Origin: Sphingobacteriales bacterium | GTDB lineage: Bacteria > Bacteroidota > Bacteroidia > Chitinophagales > Chitinophagaceae | NCBI GenBank assembly: GCA_004144185.1 | Contig: SEFP01000001.1 | Span: forward strand, 248,001 to 312,000 | DNA length: 64,000 bases | Direction: 5' to 3' | Part shown: positions 46,601 to 53,898 of the stretch, piece by piece | Numbering within the stretch: position 1 is the first letter of the stretch | Layout: every line of letters starts with the position of its first letter | Program-made: the position numbers and the translations under genes | Notes under the pieces: model-generated | Told to the model about the DNA's origin: nothing | What the model saw: the letters and a program-made list of their open reading frames with translations, nothing else | The model's database searches: none

Positions 46601-48142
46601 CAGATTGACCCGTGGAGCGGTGCCTTTGAGCAACTTCAGATACAGCAGCTTCTGATTAGTGCTGTCCGGCGGCAAATCTTCCGAAAACTCACCCACCTGA
46701 TACGTTTTACCATTGTACGTATACCGATAGGCTACGGCAACGATATCGTCCGGGTTGGGCGTAGACGTGAGGGATACATACCCCAGCTGCGGGTTGAAGC
46801 TATACTCGCTGGGTTGTAGCTTACGGGCAGTGACGCGCTGAAATTCTTCACCTTCGGTCAGGCCCAGCACACCGGTAATGGCATTGGTAGCCGTTCCCTG
46901 CTGGCGGGTGGCGGGCTGGCCCTGAAGCAAACTATAGAGCCGGTTGACATTGTTGGCCGGCAGATTCCGGACCGTTGCCGCAGCTGCCGGATCATTCAGA
47001 TCCTGCCGGTACGGAGTCGCTTCGCCCAGATCCATAAAGGCCACCAGGTCGCGCACATCATTTACGGCACCGGTGCGGTTGGTGACCCAGACTTCAATTT
47101 TATTAATCGCTACCTGCGACCGGATGACCGGGAATTCGCTCAGCGCTGTGTTATAATTGTTCCGGAAATACTGCCCCAGCAGGAAGTTTTTGTTTTCCTC
47201 GTAGTCATCGGCTTTGATGGCGAACTGCTGCGTCTGGGCACCGCCCTGCACGCTGAGAGACGCGCGTTTGCTTTTCTGCTGACTGAGTGCTGCGGTGACC
47301 CACAACCGGCCAAACTGCAATTGGGTTTTAAGACCAAACAAACTCTGAACGCCCTGAATCAGCGACGACCGCAATGGAAAGCTTACGTTACCGGCTTCAA
47401 TCTTTTTAAGAATCTCGTCTTCCTTGCCGGTGTACTCAATCTTTTGCAGGTTCTGATAATCAAACTGCGCTTTGGTGTTGTTGGAGATATTCAGCTTCAG
47501 CTTATCCCCGATGGTAGCCAGCAGACTGATATTCATCTGCAGGTCAAAGTCGAACACGCCATACTTCTGCGCACGCTGCACCAAGGTCGGGTTCTGGATA
47601 TTCTGCCAGTTACCACCGATGGTGACATCTACGTTGCCCTGAGGCCGTACCTGGATCGTGTTGCTACCGAAAATCCGGTCGAAGATGCCTTCGCGGTACA
47701 TCTGCGGCAGTTTGGGCTTGGTATTGAACAGCGACAAAGCATCCAGCCGGCGCTTCCAGTAGGCCTGCTCATCCAGACGGCCCTGCTCCCGCAGGTATTC
47801 TTCGTACGTGAGGTATGTAGGGTTGCGGATAAACTCATCCCCAACTTTCTCAGACAGGTAATAGCGACGGGTTTCCGGATCGTATTCGACTTCGCGGCGG
47901 ATGTTGGCAGGATCTTGTAGATCAAAGCCGGAACCCCGCCGGTCCATCAGCGGCTCTCCGGTTTTATCGGAAATAGGGAACCGAAGCGTTTCCGGTGTAT
48001 CCGGTGGCGCATCTTCCGGAAAATCATAATCCGGCGCGGGTACACGAGGCCCACCGGGAACCCGTGCACCTGCGTGAGCTAAAAAGCCCAGGGTGACGAT
48101 CACCAGTAAAAACCGCAATCCGAAAGAGTGCTTTCCCTTCAA
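40646..48142 (-). CDS. sprA: SprA, outer-membrane translocon of the type IX secretion system
   Basis: A 2498-residue protein, the usual giant size of SprA, which forms the 36-strand beta-barrel pore through which T9SS cargo leaves the cell and which is needed for gliding. It starts with a signal peptide (LRFLLVIVTLGFLAHAG) and runs through repeated barrel and plug segments such as RPQGNVDVTIGGNWQN, GNVSFPLRSSLIQGVQSLFG, YIDDFEGSRSSYDLR and ITRLKNDLNVKVDVG, ending with TLRFIFVR. A low-complexity Ala/Lys/Arg stretch (AKAEAAKRKADRKAARIARR) lies about two thirds along. The start is TTG. ruvA is 60 bp upstream in the same direction, the arrangement known from Flavobacterium. Confidence 0.97.
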   Translation of the reverse strand: MKGKHSFGLRFLLVIVTLGFLAHAGARVPGGPRVPAPDYDFPEDAPPDTPETLRFPISDKTGEPLMDRRGSGFDLQDPANIRREVEYDPETRRYYLSEKVGDEFIRNPTYLTYEEYLREQGRLDEQAYWKRRLDALSLFNTKPKLPQMYREGIFDRIFGSNTIQVRPQGNVDVTIGGNWQNIQNPTLVQRAQKYGVFDFDLQMNISLLATIGDKLKLNISNNTKAQFDYQNLQKIEYTGKEDEILKKIEAGNVSFPLRSSLIQGVQSLFGLKTQLQFGRLWVTAALSQQKSKRASLSVQGGAQTQQFAIKADDYEENKNFLLGQYFRNNYNTALSEFPVIRSQVAINKIEVWVTNRTGAVNDVRDLVAFMDLGEATPYRQDLNDPAAAATVRNLPANNVNRLYSLLQGQPATRQQGTATNAITGVLGLTEGEEFQRVTARKLQPSEYSFNPQLGYVSLTSTPNPDDIVAVAYRYTYNGKTYQVGEFSEDLPPDSTNQKLLYLKLLKGTAPRVNLPIWDLMMKNVYALGGYGLQKEDFRLNVLYQNPGGGELRYLPEGPSEGRLLLQVLNLDRLNFQNDPQPDGIFDYVEGITINPQQGKIIFPVLEPFGRDLAPSFAGAPQLERKYLYNILYDSTKTIARQFQQNNRYIMRGSYKSSSSSEIFLNAFNIPQGSVTVTAGGQLLAENQDYQIDYGIGRIKILNAGILNSGIPINIAYEDNATFGFQQQNFMGTRLDYYVNNKLTLGGTAMRLTERPFTQKVNFGEDPIKNTVLGLDATYASESNSITRLLDKLPIYSTTAASFINASAEVAAILPGHPVQIDALDGGTGAVYIDDFEGSRSSYDLRTPASSWFLASTPVDARDANNVELFPEARLFDSLSYGYKRSKLAWYTLEPNLVDGTNGVPDFVKNDPNQHYVRLVQRQEVFPQASNITLQNALATLDLGFYPKERGPYNYSLDVAPDGSLNAPRTHWGGIQRAIEYSDFEASNVEFMEFWVMDPYINNPTGTGGSLYINLGNVSEDVLKDSRKFFENGITYPKNTSTLDQTRWGYVPRFQQQITRAFDNDPSARIVQDVGYDGFDDAEEKTFYGNFLQQIAARVSNQAVVNALNNDPSSDNYRYYRDGFYDGPNISALTHYKAFNNPHGNSPITDASSAYSFAATTIPESEDINRDNTLNESEDYFQYRVDMHPATDPRMQVGQNFIVNKQTVNVKLPNGNTEPETWYQFKVPIREYQHKVGGIADFRSIRFMRMYLNGFEDSVILRFARLELGRNQWRRYNFSLTAPGENIPEQDLENVEFNLTSVSLEENSARQPIPYVIPPGVDRQQAAVSNGQNVALNEQALSLQVCNLKDGDARAAYKEVGVDMRQFERLRMFIHGESRTGQQPLRDGDVRAFVRIGSDFVNNYYEYQIPLKVTANGSRSGEDIWPLENRLDLALSDLVRVKTIRNNQGLPAYIPYSETDPSGKRIIVVGNPNVGDAKTIMLGIVNPKADASNPADDGLPKCAEVWFNELRATGLNEQPGYAATGKVALQLADLGNLRLSGSMHTIGYGNIDQKLNQRQRDNFYQYDGSTNLNLGKLMPTTWGVQLPVFGGYSENVSTPQYDPYDLDVKLKDKLSTAVSAEQRDSIRKAAQDYTSITSFNIANARITGSPAKASQKAKPWSVRNFDASYSYNKQYRRNPLIEKDELVNQKLGLGYTYTVTPKPIEPFKKLITSRSKWWQLVKDFNFNPLPANFSFRTELNRTFDETLVRTVGGDGYRVQPTYYKNFTWLRTYNTRWELTRSLALDYNATNNSRIDEPYGRLDSKEKRDTVWGLIRSFGRNTYFTQSLNASYNVPLSKLPLTDWVTLRLTYGTTYSWTAASRLAYNLGNTVANTQTKSVNGELNFASLYNKQRWLRAVNQPKPRTPGSATRGGINGGLNGALNGLQKPEERGQAPETKNPDVPQPGGGIAPTPITRRKGQPLDTVLIINNAPVVLAGLPDSQIDSLRKVAVAQERAKAKAEAAKRKADRKAARIARRNSVPDVSTAGRVAGRLLTMVKRTTISYTENGGTVLPGFLDSTRILGVNTQSLQPGYGFAFGYQPGYEWLDQKAREGYVSRDSLFNGQFLQQFARNINITGQVEPFPDFRIDLSLTSTFSKQYSEIFKDTNTLYGRTGDFTHNNPYTTGSFTISGIFLKTLFEPVGRDLSPSYERFLANRSVVSDRLGGLNPYVNGLSDPNDPAYKKGYTRYSQDVLVPAFLAAYSGKDAGSIPLVNGRATRVNQNPFGNYLPLPNWRLTYNGLTKIPAIGSRLNTFSLTHGYTSTMAMNSFVSSLLYQDIYNLGFPSFIDSNSNNFIPFFQVPNVTVSEQLGPLLGIDIAFKNNLTARVEFRKSRTVSLSLIDYQIAERASTEYVFGLGYRARNIKLPFPILGITRLKNDLNVKVDVGIRDDVASNTYMAQNVRQFTGGQKVISISPSVDYIISDQLTLRFFYDRRQSIPYVSSSYPITTTRGGVTLRFIFVR

Positions 48143-48202
48143 GTATCCTGTGCGTTCGGGTTTGTGAGTTTGGAGTCGGTTGGAATGCCGGGATGAGAAC
48201 TG

Positions 48203-48787
48203 TTACAATCGTTGCAGGGCTTCTTTGAGCAATGCTTCTACAGTCATATCGGCGGCTCCATCTATCTTTTTAATGGCAGCTTCGGCAGCATTGCGGGCAA
48301 TACCTAGATTCACCAAAGCTAATAACGCATCATCGGCGGTGGTATTGTGCCAGCTGGTTTGAGTGGCCTGTAGCGGATCGTCTGAAGACGGCAGAATCTT
48401 TCCTTTCAGTTCCAGCACCATGCGTTGCGCGGTTTTAGGGCCAATGCCTTTGACTTTGGAAAGGGCCATATGATCTCCGTTACTTAAAATACGTCCCAGA
48501 TCTGCCGGACTCAATGCAGACAGAATCAGGCGTGCGGTGGCCGATCCAACGCCGCTGACGCTGATCAGATGCCGAAAGGTCGTGCGCTCCGCCTCATCGG
48601 CAAAGCCGTACATCGTCCAGCCGTCTTCGCTCACTTTGAGGTGCGTAAACAAACGCACCGCATCGAGATGCTTTATTTTTTCATGGGTTTGCAGGGAGAT
48701 GTGCAATTCATACCCGACGCCTCCGGCCGCCAGAGTAACCAAGGCCGGAGATTTGTAGGTCAGATTGCCTTCAAGGTACGCGAACAT
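48203..48787 (-). CDS. ruvA: Holliday junction branch-migration protein RuvA
   Basis: A 194-residue protein that binds four-way junctions as a tetramer and loads RuvB. The N-terminal OB-fold (MFAYLEGNLTYKSPALVTL, GGVGYELHI), the middle helix-hairpin-helix pair (LISVSGVGSATARLILSAL and LSKVKGIGPKTAQRMVLEL) and the C-terminal RuvB-binding three-helix domain (DDALLALVNLGIARNAAEAAI) are all present. It is likely co-transcribed with sprA. Confidence 0.96.
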   Translation of the reverse strand: MFAYLEGNLTYKSPALVTLAAGGVGYELHISLQTHEKIKHLDAVRLFTHLKVSEDGWTMYGFADEAERTTFRHLISVSGVGSATARLILSALSPADLGRILSNGDHMALSKVKGIGPKTAQRMVLELKGKILPSSDDPLQATQTSWHNTTADDALLALVNLGIARNAAEAAIKKIDGAADMTVEALLKEALQRL

Positions 48788-49090
48788 ATACAGATAAAAT
48801 ACCGGAAAAAGCTAAAAAGATCCGTTCCGGAAAACGATCTCATTTTTTTAGAAAGCGAAAATAAGCAGCCAGATGGCCTTTTACTAACAGTTTATACAAA
48901 GGAAAGTTGAAGAAGCGCTTCCGGATGCCCTTCTATAGGGAACCGAAAAGCATTCAGGTCTGTTTGGGCGTTAGCTTCCTGTGAACTCATACGTACAATA
49001 CGATTTTTTGTGAAGACTGGTTTGAAGATGCTTTTGGGGCAAGCCTGAACTGCGGACGCAACCGTTTTCCGGAAAAGATACCTTTGCCGC
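48788..49090. other. Divergent intergenic region ruvA/purN
   Basis: About 300 bp between two divergent starts. It contains two TTCCGGAA copies, an AT-rich stretch and the purN -7 box. No open frame here has convincing coding character. Confidence 0.6.
49079..49086 (+). promoter_or_regulatory. -7 element (TACCTTTG) 4 bp before purN
   Basis: Exact TAnnTTTG match, 4 bp before the ATG; the transcript would begin at or just inside the start codon. Confidence 0.6.
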
Positions 49091-49669
49091 ATGCATACGC
49101 TTGTTGTTTTTGCCTCCGGAAGAGGATCTAATGCCCGTGCCATTGCCGAGTATGTTGCGCAGACCGGTTTGGCCCGCATTGGTTTAGTGGTTGCCAATAA
49201 AGCCGGACTGGGCGTACTGGACTGGGCCGAATCTGCCGGTATCCCTACAGTAGTCGCCAATGACGCGACGCTGGCATCCGACGCGTTCCTGCAACAGATT
49301 CAGAATCTAGAACCGTCTATGCTGGTGCTGGCAGGCTTCCTGCGTAAGATTCCGGAATCCCTCATCACCGCGTTTCCGGACCAGATCATCAACATCCACC
49401 CGGCATTGCTCCCTAAGTATGGCGGTAAAGGCATGTGGGGCCATTATGTGCATCAGGCAGTACTGGCAGCAGGAGACACGGAAGCAGGTATCACGATCCA
49501 CCGGGTGAATGCGCACTATGACGAAGGAACAATGCTGCTCCAGGCCTGTTGTCCGGTTTTGCCCGACGATGATGTAGACACACTGGCTGCACGGGTGCTT
49601 CGATTGGAACATTACTACTACCCCCGAACCATCGAGTTTTTATTGACCACTCTAGACCAGACGATTTAA
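49091..49669 (+). CDS. purN: Phosphoribosylglycinamide formyltransferase
   Basis: A 192-residue folate-dependent enzyme for the third step of purine synthesis. It shows the phosphate loop VVFASGRGSNARAI, the catalytic NIHPALLPKYGGKGMWG (Asn and His) and the catalytic aspartate in HYDEGTMLLQ. Length matches the family. It is a stand-alone gene with its own promoter and terminator. Confidence 0.96.
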   Translation: MHTLVVFASGRGSNARAIAEYVAQTGLARIGLVVANKAGLGVLDWAESAGIPTVVANDATLASDAFLQQIQNLEPSMLVLAGFLRKIPESLITAFPDQIINIHPALLPKYGGKGMWGHYVHQAVLAAGDTEAGITIHRVNAHYDEGTMLLQACCPVLPDDDVDTLAARVLRLEHYYYPRTIEFLLTTLDQTI

Positions 49670-49682
49670 ATACCTTTTAAAT

Positions 49683-49718
49683 AAAAAACGTCCTGATAGT
49701 ACTATCAGGACGTTTTTT
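49683..49718. terminator. Bidirectional terminator between purN and SDR gene
   Basis: A 36-bp perfect palindrome: AAAAAACGTCCTGATAGT followed directly by its reverse complement. A- and T-tracts at the ends allow termination in both directions. Confidence 0.92.
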
Positions 49719-49745
49719 ATTCAGTCGGTCTTGGCCGGTTGCTTT

Positions 49746-50498
49746 CTATACAACCGTGTAGCCACCATCAATGAGATAGTAGCCGCCGGTGATAAAGGAA
49801 GCCTTATCGGTACTCAGAAACAGCACGAGTTCAGCCACTTCTTCGGCTTTCCCCAGCCGGCCCATTGGATGCTTTTGCTTAATGGCGTCCAATGCTTTTT
49901 CATCCAGATTGTGTTCCAGCAGTGGCGTCATGATATAACCCGGCCCCACGGCGTTGCACCGGATATTCTTGGCACCATACTCTGCGGCAATATTCCGGGT
50001 AAGACCCACTACGCCGTGCTTGGCTGTAGTGTAGGCGCTGGACTGGGGTGCTGCCACCATACCATGAACAGACGCCATATTTACGATGCTGCCACTACCG
50101 GTTTGGGTCATGGCTTCCAGCTGGTATTTACAGCCATAAAACACGCCGTTCATATTGATATCGATCACTTTTTGCCAGCTTTTGAGATCGTAGTCGCCAG
50201 TCATCGCCGCATCTCCGCCGATCCCGGCATTGTTGCAGGCCACATCAAGCTTTCCGAAGGCCTGTACGGTAGCATCTATCAGCGCTTTGGAATCGTCCGG
50301 ACGGCTGGTATCCGCTTTGAAAAACTGCGCGTTTCCGCCGGCCTGTTTGATTTCGGTGACCGTTTCCTGTCCGCCTTTTTCATCGATATCGGAGACCATC
50401 ACAGCCGCACCTTCCCTAGCGTAGGCCAGTGCGACGGCTTTTCCGATTCCGGAACCGGCACCGGTTACGAGCGCAACTTTGTCCTGAAGACTTTTCAT
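49746..50498 (-). CDS. Short-chain dehydrogenase/reductase
   Basis: A 250-residue classical SDR oxidoreductase. The NAD(P)-binding motif is ALVTGAGSGIGKAVAL, followed by DVACNNAGIGGD, the catalytic serine in VNMASVHGM and Tyr-x3-Lys in SSAYTTAKHG; the C-terminus ends LIDGGYTVV. An aspartate (VSDID) at the end of the second strand favours NAD over NADP. The substrate is unknown; glucose 1-dehydrogenase-like or 3-oxoacyl-type are common labels. The ATG at 50498 is preferred to the longer frame. Confidence 0.93.
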   Translation of the reverse strand: MKSLQDKVALVTGAGSGIGKAVALAYAREGAAVMVSDIDEKGGQETVTEIKQAGGNAQFFKADTSRPDDSKALIDATVQAFGKLDVACNNAGIGGDAAMTGDYDLKSWQKVIDINMNGVFYGCKYQLEAMTQTGSGSIVNMASVHGMVAAPQSSAYTTAKHGVVGLTRNIAAEYGAKNIRCNAVGPGYIMTPLLEHNLDEKALDAIKQKHPMGRLGKAEEVAELVLFLSTDKASFITGGYYLIDGGYTVV

Positions 50499-50667
50499 AA
50501 CAACAATTTTTGGGGATTTAAGAGGGTGAACTGCTTCCGGAAGCAGCAAACGCATGCCGGAAACAGGGTTCTTCTTTTAAAATAGCCTCTCTTTAACAGC
50601 CAGGGCTACCCGGCAAAAACGCTTCCGGAACACAGGAGCGGCACAAGATTTACAGCTTCGCTTAACC

Positions 50668-51381
50668 ATGCCTGTTGCTTCTGCCCTTGCGCCCAATCAG
50701 AATACCGCCTTTGTGCTTCAAGTTCACTACCGGTTAGCGGCGGTCTACGGAAGCGGGCTGACGTATTTCCACAACCTGGATCCGTTAAGCGAGCTGGTGT
50801 CCTCGTTGCTGTCACACCGGACCAAAAACAGCCAGTCGGCGCAGGCCTACCACAATCTGGTTGCGCAGTTTCCTTCCTGGCAGGCCGTACTGGAAGCCCC
50901 AGTCGCCGCCGTTGAAGCCGCTATCAGTCCCTGCACCTGGCCGGAGCAAAAGGCACCCCGCTTGAAACAGGTATTGCAGGAGATTCATACCCGGACCGGC
51001 GCCCTTTCACTTGAGTTTCTGGGAGAGTTGCCGGTAGCAGCGGCCCGGGAATGGCTGGAGCAGTTGCCAGGCGTAGGTCCCAAGACCAGTGCGGCTGTTT
51101 TGTCGTTTTCAACCCTCCGTGCCAGGGCCTTACCGGTCGATTCCCATCATTTCCGGGTGGCGGTACGACTGGGCATTATTCTGGAAAAAATCGGTGAAGG
51201 CAAAGCCAACCGGGTATTGGAACAGTTGCTTCCGGATGCTTTTTCAGCGCAGGACGTGTACGATCACCACCAGTTCCTGATGCGGCATGGTCAGAAAATC
51301 TGCCACTGGCGCAGTCCGGAATGCAGGAATTGTGTATTGCTCGATATCTGCCCGACCGGTCAGCTTGCATTGCTCAAATAA
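50668..51381 (+). CDS. Endonuclease III-like DNA glycosylase with 4Fe-4S cluster
   Basis: A 237-residue base-excision repair enzyme. The helix-hairpin-helix LEQLPGVGPKTSAAVL contains the lysine used by bifunctional glycosylases, and PVDSHHFRVAVRLG holds the catalytic aspartate. The C-terminal cluster loop has four cysteines spaced C-x6-C-x2-C-x5-C (CHWRSPECRNCVLLDIC). The N-terminal third (LDPLSELVSSLLSHRTKNSQ) differs from typical Nth, where a Gln-rich segment is usual (SAQTTD), so it may be a paralogue with other specificity. Confidence 0.9.
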   Translation: MPVASALAPNQNTAFVLQVHYRLAAVYGSGLTYFHNLDPLSELVSSLLSHRTKNSQSAQAYHNLVAQFPSWQAVLEAPVAAVEAAISPCTWPEQKAPRLKQVLQEIHTRTGALSLEFLGELPVAAAREWLEQLPGVGPKTSAAVLSFSTLRARALPVDSHHFRVAVRLGIILEKIGEGKANRVLEQLLPDAFSAQDVYDHHQFLMRHGQKICHWRSPECRNCVLLDICPTGQLALLK

Positions 51382-51389
51382 AATGGCAA

Positions 51390-51792
51390 TTAGGGAGTCC
51401 TTGCACCAGTATCCGAAACAGCTACAGATCGCACCTTCCGGATTCTACATGTATTGAGCAGCACCTCTATGCCTACCAGTTGCAGTTTGGATGCGATACT
51501 GGTCCACGCACCAGCTTCCATCGAAAAGTACTTTCCAAGAATGCAATCCACTGCTGCCCGGCCATAAAAACCAGGTATCGGCTGCCGATTGAGGGTAATG
51601 GCATAATTGGCAGAACTTCCGGAAGAAAAAAGGCCGGTACCAGCCTGTATTCCTGTGTACTGAAATTGGTTTTGAAAGTAATCGGTTATGGAAAGCCAAC
51701 CCGAAAGCAGGGTATGCAACTGAGGCGTTTTTTTGGATTGCCAGCGTCTGGCGACAGCTAAATGCTAGCATCAATAGAGTAATGTCAGGCAT
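51390..51792 (-). pseudogene. Possible frameshifted small secreted/outer-membrane protein
   Basis: Two leftward frames join well at a run of seven T (plus strand 51728-51734). The first gives a start and short hydrophobic N-terminus (MPDITLLMLAFSC, then RQTLAIQK). The second continues TPQLHTLLSGWLSITDYFQ and then alternating strands (QYTGIQAGTGLFSSG, SANYAITLNRQPIPGFYG, FSMEAGAWTSIA) typical of a barrel. Removing one base of the run makes one frame of about 130 residues. It may be a pseudogene, a sequencing error or a slippery phase-variable tract. No family is recognised. Confidence 0.35.
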
Positions 51793-51887
51793 TTTTAAGG
51801 GAGAAATCTACCTTCTTTGTTCCGGAAAATTTCCAAAGGGTCTAAACTACAACTCGGGCCTTTCCGGTTTATTGTATAAATTTTTCC

Positions 51888-51895
51888 TACTTTTG
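51888..51895 (+). promoter_or_regulatory. -7 element (TACTTTTG) of the rpsF operon
   Basis: Exact TAnnTTTG match about 100 bp before rpsF. The leader of roughly 95 nt is long compared with the leaderless genes here and could hold autoregulatory structure, but I could not establish a specific fold. Confidence 0.55.
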
Positions 51896-51994
51896 CGGTC
51901 CCAAAATCGCCCGGCCTTTCAGAAATCAGTTTCCGGAAGCCCAACATTGCTGCCGGCGTGCGGGAATTACATATTTTTTAATCCTTTTTATTGA

Positions 51995-52381
51995 ATGGCA
52001 ACATCCAATCTCACCAGCTACGAGCTGGTCGTGGTATTCACACCGGTTCTGGCCGACGAAGAATATCGCAACGCGCAAAAGAAGTTCAGTGATTATATCA
52101 CTGAAAACGGGGGTAGCATCTCTCACAACGAGCCTTGGGGCATGCGTTCTATGGCGTATCCAATCCAGAAAAAGACTACAGGTCTGTACTGGCTGGTTCA
52201 ATACCAGGCGCCGACGGAAGTCAACGCGAAACTGGAAGTGCAGATGAACCGCGACGAAAACGTCCTGCGTCATATGATCACCCGTCTCGACAAATATGCG
52301 CTCGAGTACAACGATCGTCGTCGTCGTAAAGCATCCGAGAAGCCGGCCGAAGCCGCTACTGAAGCGACTGAGAACGCGTAA
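51995..52381 (+). CDS. rpsF: 30S ribosomal protein S6
   Basis: A 128-residue small-subunit protein that binds 16S rRNA together with S18. The core SYELVVVFTPVLADEEY, the segment WGMRSMAYPIQKKTTGLYWL and the following beta strands match bS6. It has a C-terminal extension rich in Ala, Glu and Thr (ASEKPAEAATEATENA). rpsR and rplI follow in the same direction, as in many bacteria. Confidence 0.97.
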   Translation: MATSNLTSYELVVVFTPVLADEEYRNAQKKFSDYITENGGSISHNEPWGMRSMAYPIQKKTTGLYWLVQYQAPTEVNAKLEVQMNRDENVLRHMITRLDKYALEYNDRRRRKASEKPAEAATEATENA

Positions 52382-52425
52382 TCAATCTGCCGGATTATTT
52401 CCACCACCTCTTTTAATACAATACC

Positions 52426-52692
52426 ATGGCATCACGCCCCGATATTAAGTTCATGACCTCCACCCGTGTGGAGCGCCGTCAGAAGAAGTACTGCCGCTTT
52501 AAGAAGATGGGCATCAAGTATGTTGACTACAAAGACGCCGAGTTTTTGAAGAAGTTCCTGAACGAGCAAGGCAAAATGTTGCCCCGCCGGATCACCGGAA
52601 ACTCTCTGAAGTTTCAGCGTAAAGTAGCTCAGGCCATTAAAAAAGCCCGTCAGCTGGCACTGTTGCCATACCTGACCGACCTGATGAAATAG
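52426..52692 (+). CDS. rpsR: 30S ribosomal protein S18
   Basis: An 88-residue basic protein. Family features are [39 protein letters not shown] and [21 protein letters not shown]. It is 44 bp after rpsF and 127 bp before rplI. Its partner S6 is encoded directly upstream. No TTCCGGAA lies inside this coding sequence. Confidence 0.97.
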   Translation: MASRPDIKFMTSTRVERRQKKYCRFKKMGIKYVDYKDAEFLKKFLNEQGKMLPRRITGNSLKFQRKVAQAIKKARQLALLPYLTDLMK

Positions 52693-52819
52693 ACCGGTTT
52701 TCGTTTAAGAAGATCTATTCCCCCAAACGGCAGTCGCCTGTTGCGTCCCGAATCATCCGGAATCTGTTTCCGGGTCTCGTTTCCGGAACCTGAGGCCGCC
52801 TTCAAAAAGAAACAATCCG

Positions 52820-53266
52820 ATGCAAGTCATCCTCACTAAAGATGTAGACAACCTGGGTGGTACCGGCGAACTGGTAACAGTCCGTCCTGGTTATGCCCGC
52901 AACTTCCTGTTGCCGCAAAAGATGGCTGTAGAAGCCAACAAAGGCAATATGGCCATGCTGGAAGAGCGTCAGAAAATGATGCAAAAGCGCGAAGACAAAC
53001 TGCTGGCACAAATCGCCGATGTTCGTCGCGTACTGGGTGAAACCCCGGTGAAAGTGGGTGCCAAAATTGGTACGTCCGGCAAAATCTTCGGTTCCGTAAC
53101 GTCCATTCAACTGGCCCGCGCCATCCGCGAGCAGAAAGGCTACGAAATCGATCGTCGTAAGATCAACATCACCGACGAAGTCAAAGAGCCGGGTACACAC
53201 AAGGCAACCATTGATTTCGGTAGAGAAAACACCGTAGATCTGGAATTCGAAGTAGTGGGCGAATAG
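52820..53266 (+). CDS. rplI: 50S ribosomal protein L9
   Basis: A 148-residue protein with the N-terminal domain MQVILTKDVDNLGGTGELV and VRPGYARNFLLPQKMA, the long connecting helix (about 40-75) and the C-terminal domain with GKIFGSVTSIQLARAI. The length and two-domain layout are normal for bL9. The gene closes the rpsF-rpsR-rplI operon and is followed by a strong terminator. Confidence 0.97.
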   Translation: MQVILTKDVDNLGGTGELVTVRPGYARNFLLPQKMAVEANKGNMAMLEERQKMMQKREDKLLAQIADVRRVLGETPVKVGAKIGTSGKIFGSVTSIQLARAIREQKGYEIDRRKINITDEVKEPGTHKATIDFGRENTVDLEFEVVGE

Positions 53267-53291
53267 TCCTTCCGGAATTCCTGCTTTATTG

Positions 53292-53322
53292 AAAGCCCTT
53301 GCAGTTCTGCAAGGGCTTTTTT
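53292..53322 (+). terminator. Terminator of the rpsF-rpsR-rplI operon
   Basis: Stem AAAGCCCTTGCAG / CTGCAAGGGCTTT with a 2-nt loop, followed by TTT. Confidence 0.92.
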
Positions 53323-53560
53323 GGTTTCCGCCCTCTTTACAAACCATTAGTATCTGTCATATCTTCAGCCTTTTCGCACCTTTCATGCTGGCAGCGGCAG
53401 GCATCAACCAGCACAATTTAGCGGAGAAAGACCGGACCGAGGTTGCACAGGTTCTGGGAGTCGATGCAGGGATTCAAACCAGATCCAGAATGGACAAAAC
53501 CCATGTCGGATGGAACGGCCGTTGTAATGGGCTGCTGCCGGGCGCGTAGGGCCGCACTAA

Positions 53561-53776
53561 CACACGGTTGCCACTCCCATCGACATTCATGACGGCGCCA
53601 CTGGCAATCTTCTCTGGAAATATGATGATCAGGCGCAGGGGTCAGTAAGTTCGTCTCCTCAATCGCTGATAGATGCGCAATGCATCCAGGCATTTTCCTT
53701 ACAAGGAAGATTAATCAACCTATTGAAACCTGGTACAGGCGCCTCTTTTCCGGAAAAGAGGCGCCTGTTTCTTTGA
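53561..53776 (+). pseudogene. Possible remnant of a PQQ-type beta-propeller gene
   Basis: A short open frame reads TVATPIDIHDGATGNLLWKY, then DDQAQGSVSSSPQSLIDAQ. The pattern D-(x)-ATG-x-LLWKY followed by a Gly-Ser-Val-Ser-Ser-Ser-Pro turn is like one blade of the PQQ-binding-like (BamB-type) propeller. There is no start codon, upstream blades are not recoverable in any frame, and the frame runs into a palindrome. It is best read as a decayed fragment. The rest of 53323-53898 shows nothing else recognisable. Confidence 0.3.
53736..53767. repeat. 32-bp perfect palindrome centred on TTCCGGAA
   Basis: Left half CAGGCGCCTCTTTTCC is followed directly by its reverse complement. TTCCGGAA is at the exact centre. 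It may act as a terminator (TTTCTTT follows) but has no clear gene upstream. Confidence 0.85.
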
Positions 53777-53883
53777 AGTCCGGTTTGTATTCCTTCACAC
53801 CATCAGCAGTGCTGATCCAATGGGTTCAGGCAGGCATTTAACCCTTGGTTCAAGTTCTGAATTCACATTGCTGCCTGTCAACC

Positions 53884-53891
53884 TACCTTTG
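53884..53891 (+). promoter_or_regulatory. -7 element (TACCTTTG) 7 bp before panD
   Basis: Exact TAnnTTTG match with 7 bp to the panD ATG; predicts a leaderless transcript. Confidence 0.6.
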
Positions 53892-53898
53892 CGCCGCC

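Noticed and set aside
51896-51994. S6:S18-binding leader RNA upstream of rpsF
   Set aside because: The leader has a CCGGCG-containing stretch and could fold, but I could not establish the specific bulged CCG structure by eye; a covariance-model search would decide.
53289-53549. 86-codon rightward frame after rplI
   Set aside because: It begins with TTG inside the rplI terminator and has no recognisable features.
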